From positions 744,001-808,000 of the forward strand of contig CADCXC010000005.1 in the NCBI GenBank assembly GCA_902806595.1: a DNA stretch of 64,000 nucleotides, in the 5' to 3' direction. The notes beneath the pieces were generated by a model. It saw nothing but the letters and a program-made list of their open reading frames with translations, ran no database searches and was not told the origin of the DNA. Shown here one piece after another: positions 11,544 through 24,300 of this stretch (within the stretch, counting starts at the first letter, position 1; every line of letters begins with the position of its first letter). The translations under genes were made by a program, and so were the position numbers. The stretch is from Pyrenopolyporus hunteri (taxonomy: Eukaryota; Ascomycota; Sordariomycetes; Xylariales; Hypoxylaceae).

Positions 11544-13935
11544 GTCGGGCGGCGGCGTAGAACTAATCCTAGATTTCGCGGCTATAACTCAACTTTACTA
11601 CTCCTTACTCCCTATGGGGAATAAGGGTTAAACGGAAGATGATCGAGCGCTTATAGCCAAATTCTATTTTTATACCAGTTTAAAAGACGTGATAGATACA
11701 TGTAATTAGTAGCTAGATGGGCTGCCCAAGTATAGAAGCTTACTATACCAGCTATTATAAACATCACAGTAGAGTAGCACTATTATTAATCCATTGATAC
11801 CCAGGTAGCGGCACATTCGGATGCTTTAACCAGCAAGTGTGTCTCCACGTGGTCCTGACAAAGTGAAGGCATCTGGATACATATTTACCTTAGGTAGGTA
11901 TTGTGCTTAGATCAATATTCTATGAGTATATTATATCCCGTCTTATATACTTGTGCGGATTGCTATGACCTAAAGATCTACAACACAGAGTCAAGAGTAT
12001 ATCGAGGATGTACTATACTAAAAGCCGCTTTAAGTAAGAGGAAGAGGGTTCTGTGCTACGCTAGTGGATGGATGAATCGTCATGGCAGGGCCAGGGGGGC
12101 GACTCGGGAGGTGGCTTTTGCAGGTCCTGCTGCTCCTAGCCGTACCTATGTAGTCCCAGACTAGAGCCTTAACGTGAGGTACCTTGTCACGTTTGTGGGT
12201 AAAATGATATCATGAGCGTACACCACACATTCCTGGGCATGCTCCGTGGGAACTTGAATGTACTTGAGGTAAGATTAAATACTAGGAGTACATGTCTCAT
12301 ATACGTAATGTGGTAAGGGAGCTATGTGGCCCAACAGCGGCCTTCTGGTTTCGCAGCAGGATTTCCCTAATGCGCACCTACATTGTATATACTACCTAGG
12401 TAGGTAGGTACCTAGCTCCTGCCTGAGACCAATAGGTACCATTGTGTTATTTAGATGCCTCCGTGGTTAAACAAATTCTGCAACCCCCTTCGAGGTGATT
12501 GCGACTGTGATTGCAATTGCGTTCCACGTCCGCTATCGTAGCTCCGAAGCGCCGACTCACTGCTTCCATCTCTGAAGCGCGGGCTTTTATTACGTGCACA
12601 GACCAATTGAATATACTCGGTACCCCTGGGAAGCGCCTGTGGAAGGTACGTAAGGTAGGGGTGGTGGTGGAACTGCGTTACGCAGCTGCGCGGGCAGTTT
12701 AGCAGCACGGTTAGCAGGTTAGGTCCCAATTCCTTCACTCCCCCTCCCTTCATGTCGCTCCCATTCCCGTTACATCGCACCCCACGATTTATCAGCCAGC
12801 CAACCAGTCGACCTGGGCACCTGGGCACCTGGGCATCTCTGGGTGTAGTCAACCTACGACACCACAATAAGTCTACCATCCAAGTTCGCGACAACTCTTG
12901 CATTGTACAATACATGTACCACGTTGCCCACATTGTGAATATTTCAGACGCTCTCTCAGTCTACACGACCGTTGAGAAACCGGGCGTAGAAATTTGATTG
13001 GCAGGTAACTACATCAAATCTCCTATCACCATCTCCATTATATCCCACATATATATCCATCCCATATATCACCGTACCTATCATCTCATCAGCAACTAGC
13101 ACGGCCTCGATCTCGACATACATACATACATACATACCTACATACCTACCTACATATTATGCATGCATACATTATATACTACCTACTCTACTACCTACCA
13201 TGTATCAGACTCCTCGATCCCTGTCTAGTTCCCGTTTGTCTATGTCTACCTGATCTAACCTTAGCTTGCCCTACCTCCCGCCCTACCTAATAAAATATTA
13301 TTTTATATTTTCTTGCGCGGGCTGTTTGGGTATTGCACAGCCCAGCTCGTTCGTCTCCCATTCATTGTCTTCGCCCTCGTCTTCCTTCTGGTCCCTCCAC
13401 CCCCCCACCTCACTTGGTTATATTTAGTACCGTCACCTCGTCCCAGTGGCGCTTGTCATTCCCTCTTCAGGTCCCTTCATCACTCCCTTACGGCTAATAC
13501 CTTAGACCCTTGCCCCTCGGAGCTCGAGAGTTCCTATGATAGAGGCGACGTACAGCACCACATAGTCGAACCGGACTTACAGGCGTCTAACCCAGTCTCT
13601 CTTTAGTGTCCCGCCATCACAAGACCCGTAACCCCAAACGCCTCATATATGACGACAACTACTCTGCCCTGGCCCAAGTATCTAGCCTGTCCGATTTTGT
13701 CACAGTAATCTACAACATCCTTTGTACGGTATCTCGCCTGCCGCACCGCACCCTCTGTCGAAGTACCCAAAACTGGGAGATCTGCGCATTTCTCCGCATC
13801 GGTTAACAACTTCGGCGCATCCCTACATATTAATCCAATACTGCCCTTCCCATTTATCGACGACTTCAACCCCTCGAAAACCTGGCAGGAAATAAGCGGC
13901 GCAGTCTCTCTTCCCAGGGAGGTCTGCTTAATAGA
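11544..13935. other. Intergenic region with microsatellites and probable ptc1 leader
   Basis: No supported gene. Contents: a TACCTAGGTAGGTAGG word cluster at about 12391-12416; three CCTGGGCA units at about 12811-12838; and a CATA/CCTA microsatellite at about 13116-13160. From about 13.2 kb to the ptc1 start the plus strand is pyrimidine-rich, as in fungal promoters and 5' leaders. The minus-strand open frame at 12451-12933 lacks domain features and runs through these repeats. Confidence 0.6.
13116..13160. repeat. CATA/CCTA microsatellite
   Basis: Tandem CATA units pass into CCTA/CATA mixtures upstream of the PP2C gene. This is a simple-sequence tract, about 800 bp from the start codon. Confidence 0.85.
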
Positions 13936-15846
13936 ATGTTTGGCGGCGGGTCTAGTTCAGCTGCGGCCAAACCCGATACCGTTGTTGCCGACTCGGGCAA
14001 GTCGGACAAGAAATCCCCATCGCCGGACCGAAAGCACGACTCTCCTTCGGGCGCAACGCCAACGAAATCTCCTGATCGGGCTGCAAGCGGCGAAAAGCGT
14101 AGCGGAAATGGTAGTCCTCCTGGCCGGCAAAATCCCGACACGGGTGGCTCGGAGAAGAAGCGCAGAAGTTCCGGCGTTGGGAGCAAAGCCAGCAGTCTTA
14201 TAGCCAGCGCTAAGAACTCCCTAAATTTTGGTCAAGTTAGCAGGTCGAGCAGTGATGCCAGTGCCCACACCCCTCTACAGAAGCTAGGCAGGCAAGATCA
14301 ATCGCTTGCCGTGCCTCAAGGTCAGCATAACAACTCGGCCGGCGAGTCCGTCCCCGGACCACGATCCACCTTCCGTGTTGGCGTCTGGGAAGATAGGAAC
14401 AAGAAGTGCCGTCGTACAATGGAAGACACGCATGCATTCCTCTATAACTTCTTACATACCCCAGCTCCCCATCTCGCTGCGGACTCGGGTAACAAGAGCC
14501 TGAAGTCCCAGAAGTCCGCATCGGACGACTGCGACCCCGCTCCTGAGCCAAACGCGCAAGACATGCTCGAGACTGATAACGGCTACTTTGCGATATTCGA
14601 CGGGCATGCTGGCACCTTCGCCGCGGATTGGTGTGGCAAGAAGCTGCATCTCATCCTCGAGGATACCATACGCCGAAATCCTAACGTCCCTATTCCTGAA
14701 CTTCTAGACCAGACTTTCACCAATGTTGATGCACAGCTCGAGAAGCTGCCTCTTAAGAATAGTGGCTGTACCGCAGCGATCGCCGTCTTGCGTTGGGAGG
14801 ATCGAGTCCCTAGTTCAAATTCTGCAACTGGATCACAAGCTATCGCCCCGGCGGCGGCAGCAGCCTCGAAAGGAGCAGATACACTAAAACCTAGAGACGC
14901 TAAGCTCGACGGTGATGGTGGTAATAATGCTATCGCTGAATCGGCCCACGCGAGATTGAAAGGTACTGCGGTGCGGCAACGGGTTTTGTATACCGCCAAC
15001 GTCGGCGACGCCCGTATTATTTTATGTAGAGCTGGTAAAGCTTTGCGTCTCTCATACGACCATAAGGGGAGCGATGAGAATGAGGGAAAGCGGATCGCGA
15101 ACGCCGGAGGACTGATCCTCAATAACCGTGTGAACGGGGTGTTAGCCGTCACCCGAGCTCTTGGAGATACATACATGAAAGACCTCGTGACGGGACATCC
15201 TTACACCACCGAAACCGTTATCCAACCTGAAATAGACGAGTTCATCATTATTGCCTGCGACGGCGTAAGTTCCCGAGATGTTCTAATTCTAATGAGATAA
15301 GCTCTGCTAACAGGCACTTAGCTTTGGGACGTCTGTAATGATCAGGATGCTGTTGATCTTGTCCGCGACGAACAGGACCCCGTTATCGCTTCCAAGAAGC
15401 TCGTGGACCATGCTTTAGCTCGCTTCAGCACGGATAACTTATCGTGTATGATCGTTCGATTCGATAAGGCGGCCCTACTGGAGCATCATCACAACAAGGA
15501 CAATCCGATCGGCGTAGAAGGGGATAGTACCGGTGCAAGTGGTAAAGTGAGCGAAGCGGATAAGATTGTGAGCTCCACGAAGCAGAAGATAGCCGAAGGT
15601 GACACCCCGGCCATCGGCATATCGGCTAGTAATAGCGGTCGAGGTCATGATCTTGTACCCATCGACGACGGTGATAGCTTTAAACCGACCCTTATCGAAG
15701 GCCCTGTCGAGGAAGAACCCTCCTCTTTAGACGACAGCGACGCACCGGAAGTCACCGCGGACGCGATACCGAATCCAGGCGGCTTGGTGACGCCAGACTC
15801 GACGTCTCCGAAGACTGCTGAGTCTCCATCGGAAACCCGATCATAA
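13936..15846 (+). CDS. PTC1: PP2C-type Ser/Thr phosphatase, Ptc1-like
   Basis: A metal-dependent protein phosphatase (PPM family). In yeast, Ptc1 dampens the HOG and cell-wall MAPK pathways. Exons are 13936-15264 and 15322-15846, giving 617 residues. The first 130 or so residues are a Ser/Lys/Pro-rich disordered extension that yeast Ptc1 lacks. The catalytic domain then shows RRTMEDTHAF (metal-binding Glu163/Asp164), IFDGHAG (Asp222), SGCTAA, YTANVGDARI, LAVTRALGD and ACDGLWDV. The last motif is split exactly by the intron (ACDG / LWDV), which supports the junction. DNLSCMIV near the domain end supplies the last metal-binding Asp. An Ala-rich, charged insert sits between SGCTAAIAVLRWE and the next core strand. 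The C-terminal tail is acidic and low complexity. The order and spacing of motifs match Ptc1 better than Ptc2/3. Confidence 0.94.
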
Positions 15847-16994
15847 CATCCCCCACACACGAAATCGGTGTGCTGCTCCCCCATCCTCTTCCCACCAACA
15901 GTTACAAGTCATCTTACATCGTAGTTCCCGAATGTTGCTGCTGGGGCTCAGCACATATGATGTATTAGCATTTTTGTTGTTAGGTGACGACAAGCGACCA
16001 CGCCGCACGTCTTTGGCATGATGTACATATTTCAGGCAAATTATCGGCCTACTAATAAATGGCCGTGACACCATCACGATCGAGATGATGACTTACGGGA
16101 AATGATCTGGTTCTGTTGGTCATTTCATATTTCTACTAAGGAGAGACGACATGGTCATGGAGTAAACGAACACCCAGCCACATCGGGGAATAAAGGCGTA
16201 TGGGTGTGGACCGTTAAAGCCTACCGGTGATAATGATGGTTTAGCTTTGCATGGACTTATGAAAAGGTGTACGTTACTTGCGGGTACAGAAACGAATGAA
16301 ATTATAGCATCGAGGACAACACCCATGCGGCCTCACCGTCGGATTGGTTAGACTGAACTGAACGTGCGGGAATCCTATAAGGGTCGTGTAACTTCTCGTG
16401 ATCTGGGTATCTTAGACATCAGACTTCAAGGCATATCCTAGTATCGTCTTATCCTTCCGGGTGTCTTCTTGGCGTGGGAAACTCTACTGTCTGGGATAAA
16501 TGCGTATTCGCTTGGTTCGTGTGGCCCGAGAAGGTTGTTATCCCCGGGGTTTGTGGAGAGTAGGTGTCGAGACCTGGTAAGAGGTAAGGTACCTATGTAT
16601 GTATGTAGTAGACTATAATCTTTTACCACCGACACCAGCGAAGTCTGGCGAACTCCCCCACCCGTAGGTAATGAGCGGGATTCACTACAGGATGGAGATA
16701 TCTACTTAATATCCCAAGAAATATCATGAATATGAGTTACCAAGAAATTTCGGTGCCAGAAGGGTTATCTGATACATGTCCTGAAAGGTCTTCTCGTTAC
16801 CTACATGTAGGCCCGCATGGAGGAAGCCCTCTCGGCGGTTACAAGCCGGGCCTCGGGCGGAGGCAATATATAAGGTTCTTACATTTTAGATATACATATT
16901 AGGTATGCACATTCGGCATATCGAACTGGCTAGTAGTTGATATGTGATAGATCGGGATCATCCTCTCCAGCTCTTGTTGTTTTGGTGATGGGTG
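15847..16994. other. Intergenic region, nothing recognised
   Basis: This holds the 3' flank of the phosphatase gene and unremarkable AT-leaning DNA up to the transposon. No domain-bearing frame was found on either strand. Confidence 0.6.
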
Positions 16995-17546
16995 TAAGTT
17001 CAACGGGGAAGTAATCGACCCCTGGAGTATATGTCCGCAGGATTTCTATTGTTCAAAGTGGGGCGTAAGGCACCAAGGCATCAAACTTTACTATAAAAGG
17101 TTAGTATGTACTATCCCATACAAATTAATATTAAGGATACTTACCTATACTACCTAATTACAACCGCTGGCCGCCAGTATCGCGGCACCCCCTAATTCTA
17201 TTATACCTATCGATAGAGACAACGTATGCAGTTATAATCGTGACTTAATTCGGGAAAATGCTTATAGATCGATTGTACGAACTTTCTTTCGTCTTTCGTC
17301 AAATCAGGTTCTTTTAGGACGGTATATTGTATTCGTATTTAAAAGCTTTTCGAAAGCTTTAATAGTATATGGTGACGTACTAGTAGTATTATTTCTTCCG
17401 AATCTAGAGTGGTATTTTCAAGGCCTTACTTTGTACCTTCGCATACTAATTCATATGAGAGAGTACCTACTAGCTTTTTTTAGTAAAGCTCGATGCCTGG
17501 CGTCTTGGCGACCCACTTTGAACAATAGAAATCCTGCGGACATATA

Positions 17547-18207
17547 GTTGACCCCCCTAGTAAGATTTATGCGAGCTTAGCCCTTTTAGGTTTAACGCGG
17601 TACATTCGAGAATTAAAGATAAATTACTAGCTTCTAATTGGTCGAAAAGCTTTCTAATTGCCATTCTAAGCATAAGTCTTCAAAATTCGCCGCTGCCACA
17701 CTTTCACTAGTCCTAACCGGGTTAAGTCCTTTCTCCATTTGTAGTTTAGCGCGCATTATATCTTCAATTCGACAAAAAAGAAGATTCGGATTAGGAATAA
17801 CTTTAGCGCGTTTATTCGACTTTCCCTTATTAGGTAGCTAGCTCTTTTAGGCCATCGCGTTCAGCTTCAACGGCAGCCAATCGCAGCGCAATTAAGTCAA
17901 TTAACTTTCCTATCTTTTCAAAAAGGAACCATTTGATTGGCTCCCTAGATTCGATTTGAAAAAGTTTTTGCGCAGCCTCCATGACGTCAGCAGACTTTTT
18001 GGGGGTAGTCAACCAATCAAAAGGCCCAGGTGCGGTAGAACTAGCCGAAACGGGTGTAGCTCGCAAATTTGATTGGCTCTCATCGCTTCGCGGAATAAAA
18101 AGGGTTTAAAAGAGACTGGAATAAAAGCTACATCGAATATATAATAAAAATAAGTGGCCCCTGTAAAACGCTGCTTTTTAATTGGTCCCCTTTTACTAGG
18201 GGTCAAC
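17547..18207. mobile_element. Inner element: pogo/Fot1-like deletion derivative inserted in the MITE terminus
   Basis: The left end reads GTTGACCCCCCTAGTAA; the right end is its inverse with two fewer C residues (TTACTAGGGGTCAAC). Both ends are flanked by TA (17545-17546 and 18208-18209), the duplicated target in the outer element's right terminal repeat. The minus strand carries a broken C-terminal piece of a transposase frame, so this is a 661-bp internally deleted, non-autonomous copy. Insertion after the outer element was complete gives a clear relative age. Confidence 0.8.
17634..18105 (-). pseudogene. Transposase C-terminal remnant (pogo/DDE_1 type), frameshifted
   Basis: Two overlapping minus-strand frames together resemble the tail of a fungal pogo-family transposase. 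The first holds SSTAPGPFDWLTTPKKSADV and a helical segment IDLIALRLAAVEAERDGL, and hits a stop at about 17830. The next frame continues with KRAKVIPNPNLLFCRIEDIM, ending at a stop at 17634. The pattern of a TPKK motif, a coiled segment and a basic KRxKVxPNPN box is known from Fot1-like transposases (family knowledge from memory). The DNA-binding and catalytic regions are absent. The break is a frameshift near 17838. Confidence 0.65.
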
Positions 18208-18242
18208 TACTCCAGGGGTCGATTACTTCCCCGTTGAACTTA

Positions 18243-21200
18243 TGACACATGTATAAATGTATATATGGGTATGTGGTGTACCTATGTAAGGTAGGTAGTC
18301 CGATCCTTGTTGTTCAAGCCAGCCAGTCCCCAGCGCAATAACGTCAACATCCCTTCTGATATGTGCCTACTTATTTCCGCGCCGCAAGCTTGCTGGGCTC
18401 GTCGTGAGACGCACTATCAAAACCCCAAAGGCGCGGTTGGTAGCCCATCCTTGCTTACCTACCTATGCCACCGCCGGCATAAATAAAATTGCCTTACCCA
18501 GCAAATAAACACGCATGAAGAAAAAGCCCAAACCGGTCTTGTTTATTATGTACGGCGCGGTGGTATAAGTCCATCTGTGTAGGCGTGTCTCGTGCAAATA
18601 AATGCGCGTTGAAATTCTCCGGCTCTTGATCGCGAGGGACGATCCGGGCGAAGGGGTCAAAGCGTGGGAAATCTCGATGGACGACTTACGGAAGATCCTT
18701 GCCGTCCGAGAGTTCACCTTCTAGAGGTAGGTACTTACTGGGCTGCAGGTTGATAAAGTATCTGAGGTACATATGTAATGCATATAGAACTAACGGCAGC
18801 GGTGCCGGATTGCTGATCTCGCGGTGTTATTATTTAAGGCTGTGACGGGAGATTTAGGTAGGTAGGTATTATGTGACCTCTTCGTTTCGTTTCTCCTTAT
18901 GTGGACGGCGAGAACATGGGAAAGTTCCTGTCCACTCAAGTTCTCAAGCACATGGAAGGGTTGTAGTTCCTGTGCCGCCCGCACATGTTTTGCATGCATG
19001 TGAGGGGATTCATCATGCGTATTACGAACGGGTCGGAGTTTTGGTTCCCCTATTTAGACATACTCTCAAGAGGATCTGGTGAATATTGATTTAATGGATA
19101 GATACGGGTTGTCTTGCCGTATAAATTGGGACATTTGGACGAGTTTAGCTCGGGATCTGTTCGGCTAGAGCGCCTCTCGTTTAAGAGACGTCGATGACGT
19201 GCAGGCGCACGAAAGTTTCGGCCGTCCGAATATTGATATGCAAGACATCTCATCTGTCGAGCTGGATGTTTATGTAATAATATGAGTGGGCTCCCGAGTC
19301 GCGACGATGTCACCTTGTAATATGTTTATGGGGACTGCCACGCGGGAGATGGCCCCCATTATTTCTGATGTGGTGTATAAACACGTGAGACTTGGGATTT
19401 GATATCATCTCTAACTTACCTGGGCGTAGTACGTTGTTTTCCTAATTTTAAATGGAATTGTCCTGTGTTGTGTCTCTGGCGTATTCGATAGAAGCCTGAT
19501 AATGAGGAGAATAGTCCACTCTGAGAGGTCGAGAAAAGGTCGAGAGAAATATAAAAAGAGGATCAATGTAGACACTAAAGAGGCGATATTGAACCCCGAG
19601 AGCCCCTGAAAAAGCAGATCACACCGTATCAGCGACAACGCATAGTACTGTGTAAAGCAGATTCATTAGCATTAATGGATTGAAGAGAGCGGATTGGTCG
19701 CCTTTTGAGAGATGTCTACTAATATGTAGAATGGACAAATGCAGCTATGGAAGCCACGAAGATTGCGCCAGGTCTGTGCGCTGCAGGGCGGGGGCTTGAA
19801 GCCGCTAATTACCTGAAACTGACACAACTGAGGATGCTCTCTATATGTACATGTATGTATGTTATGTGTGGTATGGACCTATGATGTACGGAATGCCTTA
19901 GGTATAGGTACCTTATGCGCGTACTTCGTACAGCAGGCACGACATTCAATCTACTGCAGGTGGTTGAGGTTAGCGCTCTTCCGTCGTTACAGATTTGGAC
20001 TAATATTGACCGAGATAACCTAAGATCCTGAGCTGCTAATTCCATTTGTAGGTTGATATACGTGTACATAGGTAGGTACGTAGTACATAGGCATATACAC
20101 ATTCTCTGTCTTCAGCCAACATATGTTGAAGGCCAGCTCGGAAAAGTGTTCAAGATTGTTTTACCAATTAGGAGTCAGACGTCCGCCAACTTTACCCTAG
20201 GATTAGGGTTCTACATTCATGGATGTATTGACTTAACAGACGATAATGCTATATGTATTTCTTTTACACGCAAGTACATTCCTGGCCTAAGAGGTAATTA
20301 ACGTACGTACCGTACCTTCGAGATGGGGCCGAATCTGGACAGGCTAATCTCCTGCTAGGTAGGTACTACCACAGAATAGGTACCTACCTACATAATCTCA
20401 TATGCACGCTTCCGATATCCCCTTTTTTTCTTGACCTGCTTCTAACCAACCATCGTTGGCTCACGGTCTTAGCTTACCATCTTCATTCCCATCCTGGTCG
20501 AATCTTTTCTTCTACCAACTTAGACATACATACCTCAGTCATATTTGTCTTCCTTTTCTTGCTGTGTTGTAATTACAACAATACACATTACTAACAGTGG
20601 AAAGATTGAGGGTAGAGCCGTCTATCTTTCACTCTACTATTATTGTCGCTCTTTTATTTGCCTTATTTGGTATCCTTTACTTACATTCATACGCCTTTTG
20701 ACGATCGTATTCTGTTCGTCAGCTTTCTCAAGTCGTTCCTTGTCATAGACCCGTTTCCCCTTTCTCACTTTCTATCTCTTTCGCTACCTCTGCGGTCATC
20801 GTCGATAGTATCCCGTCATTATATTACAGAAGTCTGCCCGAACTGTAGATGTCTTACTAGCGCTCGGGCTTCCACACCGGCAACACCCCCTGATCCCTGG
20901 CCTATCTACCTACCTACATAGTATTATGTAGTTATTAGCTACTTGCCCACGAACGGTATTATTATCCTTCGACCCCCTATCGAAATCGAAATTTCCCGCC
21001 CCCCGGTCGAACCCCATACTACTATCCCGCCTTTTTTCGTTTCGGCCGCCTCAACTTTGCTTCACCTGCCCAGAAACTCGGTTTGTGCTTTGTTCAGCAT
21101 CGTCGCCAACGTTAACCCATGGTGACATCTTTGTAAATCCATCATCGTTCACGAATGGTGATGTCTCAATGCCGAGCCAGATTGCCGGTCCCTTGAATTG

Positions 21201-21381
21201 GTTCTGGTTCTGGTTCCGGACGACCATCCTAAACTTACCTGTATCTCGACTACCAACAAGCCGGTTGTAGACCAGCAACACCCCGATCCGCCTACGGAGA
21301 TCCAACTCGACAGATTTTCTGGCGTGCCGCTCTGAATCCAACCGCGCTGCCGGTCGCCCTGGACAACCTTTCCCCAGAATA
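18243..21381. other. Intergenic region with probable long leader of the ADF-H gene
   Basis: About 3.1 kb without a supported gene. Inverted TAGGTAGGTAC / GTACCTACCTA words lie at about 20355-20391. From about 20.4 kb the plus strand becomes strongly pyrimidine-rich (TTCTT/CTTTC runs), typical of a fungal promoter and 5' leader. A TTCTGG tandem lies at about 21199-21219. Small frames at 18463-18717 and 20545-20921 show no domain or homology signal. Confidence 0.55.
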
Positions 21382-24300
21382 ATGTCGTTAAATGGTTTAG
21401 ATGATACCAAGGTTATAGAAGCTCACGAAGCCGCTGCTACCGAACCTGGAGGATGGTATGACAAGTCCCCCTTTTTAAGCTAATTTCGTTTTGTGTTGAG
21501 ATAGTCGAGCTGTAGATCACATCAGCAATTTCATGATTATTATTTTTTTCCACTCCTTCATCCCACCTCCAACCGTCTTCGCGCTCGTACCGCTAATCCA
21601 AACTTGATCTGTTTGACGCAGGTTCCTTCTCAAATACTCTAATCGTGACGAAGTCGAGCTTCTTGACCGTGGGAATGGTGGCATAGTCGACACCCGGGGC
21701 GCAATCGCAAAATACGAAGAAACTTCACCTCTATACGGCTTGTTGAGGTATAGGCGGAGAACCGTCTTGTTAAAATATCAACCTGAAGATTGTTCAAGGC
21801 TTGTTCAAGGTGAGCGACCCCGTTTGTTTTATTCCGCGCCTACAATCGTATTGTATCTCTTTAGCTCCTCGTAGTAAAATGGGAAAAAGGGGATAGGAGG
21901 AATTGCTAATTTGACGCGAATCTTGCCGTTTGTAGCTCGGGCAGCAGTCCATTTCAATGCGTTTTGTGAGCGGTTTGCGCCTTACGACATTACCTTCGAA
22001 ATCTCAGTAGCCAAAGATCTGAAAGATAGTAAACTTTCTGCGGCTTGTTCGTTGCATGCAGCCTCAGGGTCCGCATCGTCATCCACAAGTTCGTTACGAC
22101 GACGGAGATTGAACGAAATAGCCGAGGAAGAGGAAGAAGAGGAAAGAGAGAGGAAAAGACAATCTACGGTCAAGGAGGAGGAGAAACGCGCATCATCCGT
22201 GTACTCTGGACCCGCTCGCTCACCGCCGCCTGAACGCCCTACGGTTCTTGATAGCCAGCAGATCTCCGCCCCGCAAGAAACCAGCTTTGCCTCAACAACA
22301 ACCGTACCAGAATTTACAGGAGCTGACAGACCGACATCTTCCTCGAGGTCTGAGGCTGCTCCGCGCCTATCCTCACAGTCTACGCGCCCTGAATTATACA
22401 GCTATTCAACGTACACGTATGGTAAGCCAAAGGTGAAGCTCGGGCCTCGGCCGTCTATGGATGTCAACAAGAGGCCTTCAACAGCAGGAAATTATCGCCC
22501 CACCGCAGCCTTGCCGGCAGGATTTAAGTTGTCCTCCAAGGGGAGTAAGAAAGGGCAGTCTCACGAACAGGAGCCGATTGAGAAGGCTGAAGAAATTGAA
22601 CGGGACACTTCGGACAGCGCTCCTATAAAATCTAAACCCATCCCTGAAGTTCCACAGGATACCAACCTTCAGCTTCCACAGCGGCCCGCAACAAGCTCTG
22701 GAGCTTCCATTAAATCGGCTCCGCAGCCACTAGCGCCCCCACCAACAAAGGAGGTGAAGATAACCCCTGAAAAAGCACGGCTCATGAAGGCTATGAAACT
22801 GAGAGAAAAGAAAATGATGAATACTACCACACCAGAGCAAACCGCACCCTCGGTTCCGCTCACAACTGACGACAAGGAGGGATCCGACCTTGAATCTAAA
22901 GATTGCCTGCTAATCAAGAGTGATGCTGGCCATCGTGCTGTATCCAATGCGGATTCTGGCATCGCTATTGACCCGCCGACACCGATGACAGTCAACACCG
23001 AGGACACATCCGACTCACGCCCCAATTCACCCACCGCCGCAACGTCGTCGGAAGTAGGAGCGTCCACGAAAGCGTCATCCTTGTCCGAGTCGACCGACGA
23101 GACTATCCAGGAAGCGAAGGACACGAGCGCGGGCCCCGGAGGAGAGGCGTCGCAAGAGGAAGCTAAACACCCCCCAGAAATGGGCGATGTCTCGGACGTG
23201 AAAAACGAACAACTTGCCGGGGAATCCCATGAGATTCCAGAGCCCAATCACCCTTCACAAACAAAAGATACCGAACAGTCTATACACGAGGAGGATACGC
23301 CGAAATCTCCTTGGGGCTTGCCTATTTCGAAATTCTCATCCAACGAGCAGAAAAGTCCAGCCGAGCAGAAATCGCCAACGACTCCTCGCCTAAGATCAAA
23401 GTTCTCTATACCAGACATCTCCATCCCTAAGGAACCCGTTCCTGCGTTACCGGGCGCGTCGATAGCGCCGTTTGGGCAAGATAACGAACAGCCTAGAGGC
23501 GAAGCATCTCCAAACACAACTTCGGAGATCAGGATTCCCCAGAAGTCGGCCAAGCGCAGAACCGTCGTCGGAACTATTCGGACTGATTTGACGAAGACTA
23601 CTCCTCGTTCCGAAACCTCCGACCCTCTCCTCGACGACGATTTAATGGACGAGTTACAGTCGGCAACGCTTCAAGAGGCTAAGCCTATGCTCGTATCGAA
23701 ATCACCCATCAATCCTGTCTTTCCCAATTCCAGTCCTATCAAACAAGCACCGCAATTATCTCGTGCGGTTTCAAACCCCATGCGCGGACCTCTTCTAGCC
23801 CCCAGCGATGTATCGCAAAGCAGCGCCCGAAGTGTATCGGCGGGCGGTGCGGCCTTATTGCACAACATTACTCGACAGTCGTCGAACGCTGGTTTGCAAG
23901 CCAAGAAAAACAATCTCGGATCAAGTATTTCACAGAGGATCAAGGCTCTAGAGAAGCTGTCCAGTACTCCCACCACGGAAGATGCTCGCCCGAGAACCGC
24001 GGCACCATCTTCGGCTTTCTTCAGTGTTCGTAGGCAGAGCATTCGAGAGCCGTCGAGGTCTCCTTCCGTTGTGGATCATGGCGATTCAGTAACGGGACAG
24101 ACTACGCCTGAACAGTCTAGGGAGGCGACGCCTGAGACTCCCGGTGCAGAGAGACGTAGTGGACGTGAAAGACGCGAAAGATCTCTATCGGTGGCTAGCC
24201 GACTTTCTATGTTCGAGCCACAAAATATCGCTCGCGGGCGGCCGGAATCGATCCAGGTCACAGCCAGGATTGTCCGCGATCCTAGCGAAAGTCTTCCGAG

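Larger units (their letters stand above)
16997..18240. mobile_element. Outer element: MITE with 66-bp perfect terminal inverted repeats (interrupted)
   Basis: The left terminus starts AGTTCAACGGGGAAGTAATC at 16997 and runs to about 17062. The right terminus is its exact reverse complement but is split in two, at about 17512-17544 and about 18210-18240, by a second element. Removing the 661-bp insert and one TA restores a perfect 66-bp repeat. TA dinucleotides flank the outer ends (16995-16996 and 18241-18242), as expected for a Tc1/mariner/pogo target duplication. Without the insert the element is 581 bp, and I see no coding sequence in its core, so it is a non-autonomous MITE. The terminus resembles those of the fungal Fot1/pogo group in having GTAAxCGACCCC; that family assignment is inference. 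Confidence 0.85.

Noticed and set aside
12451..12933. 160-residue minus-strand open frame
   Set aside because: No domain, composition looks random, and it runs across the CCTGGGCA tandem.
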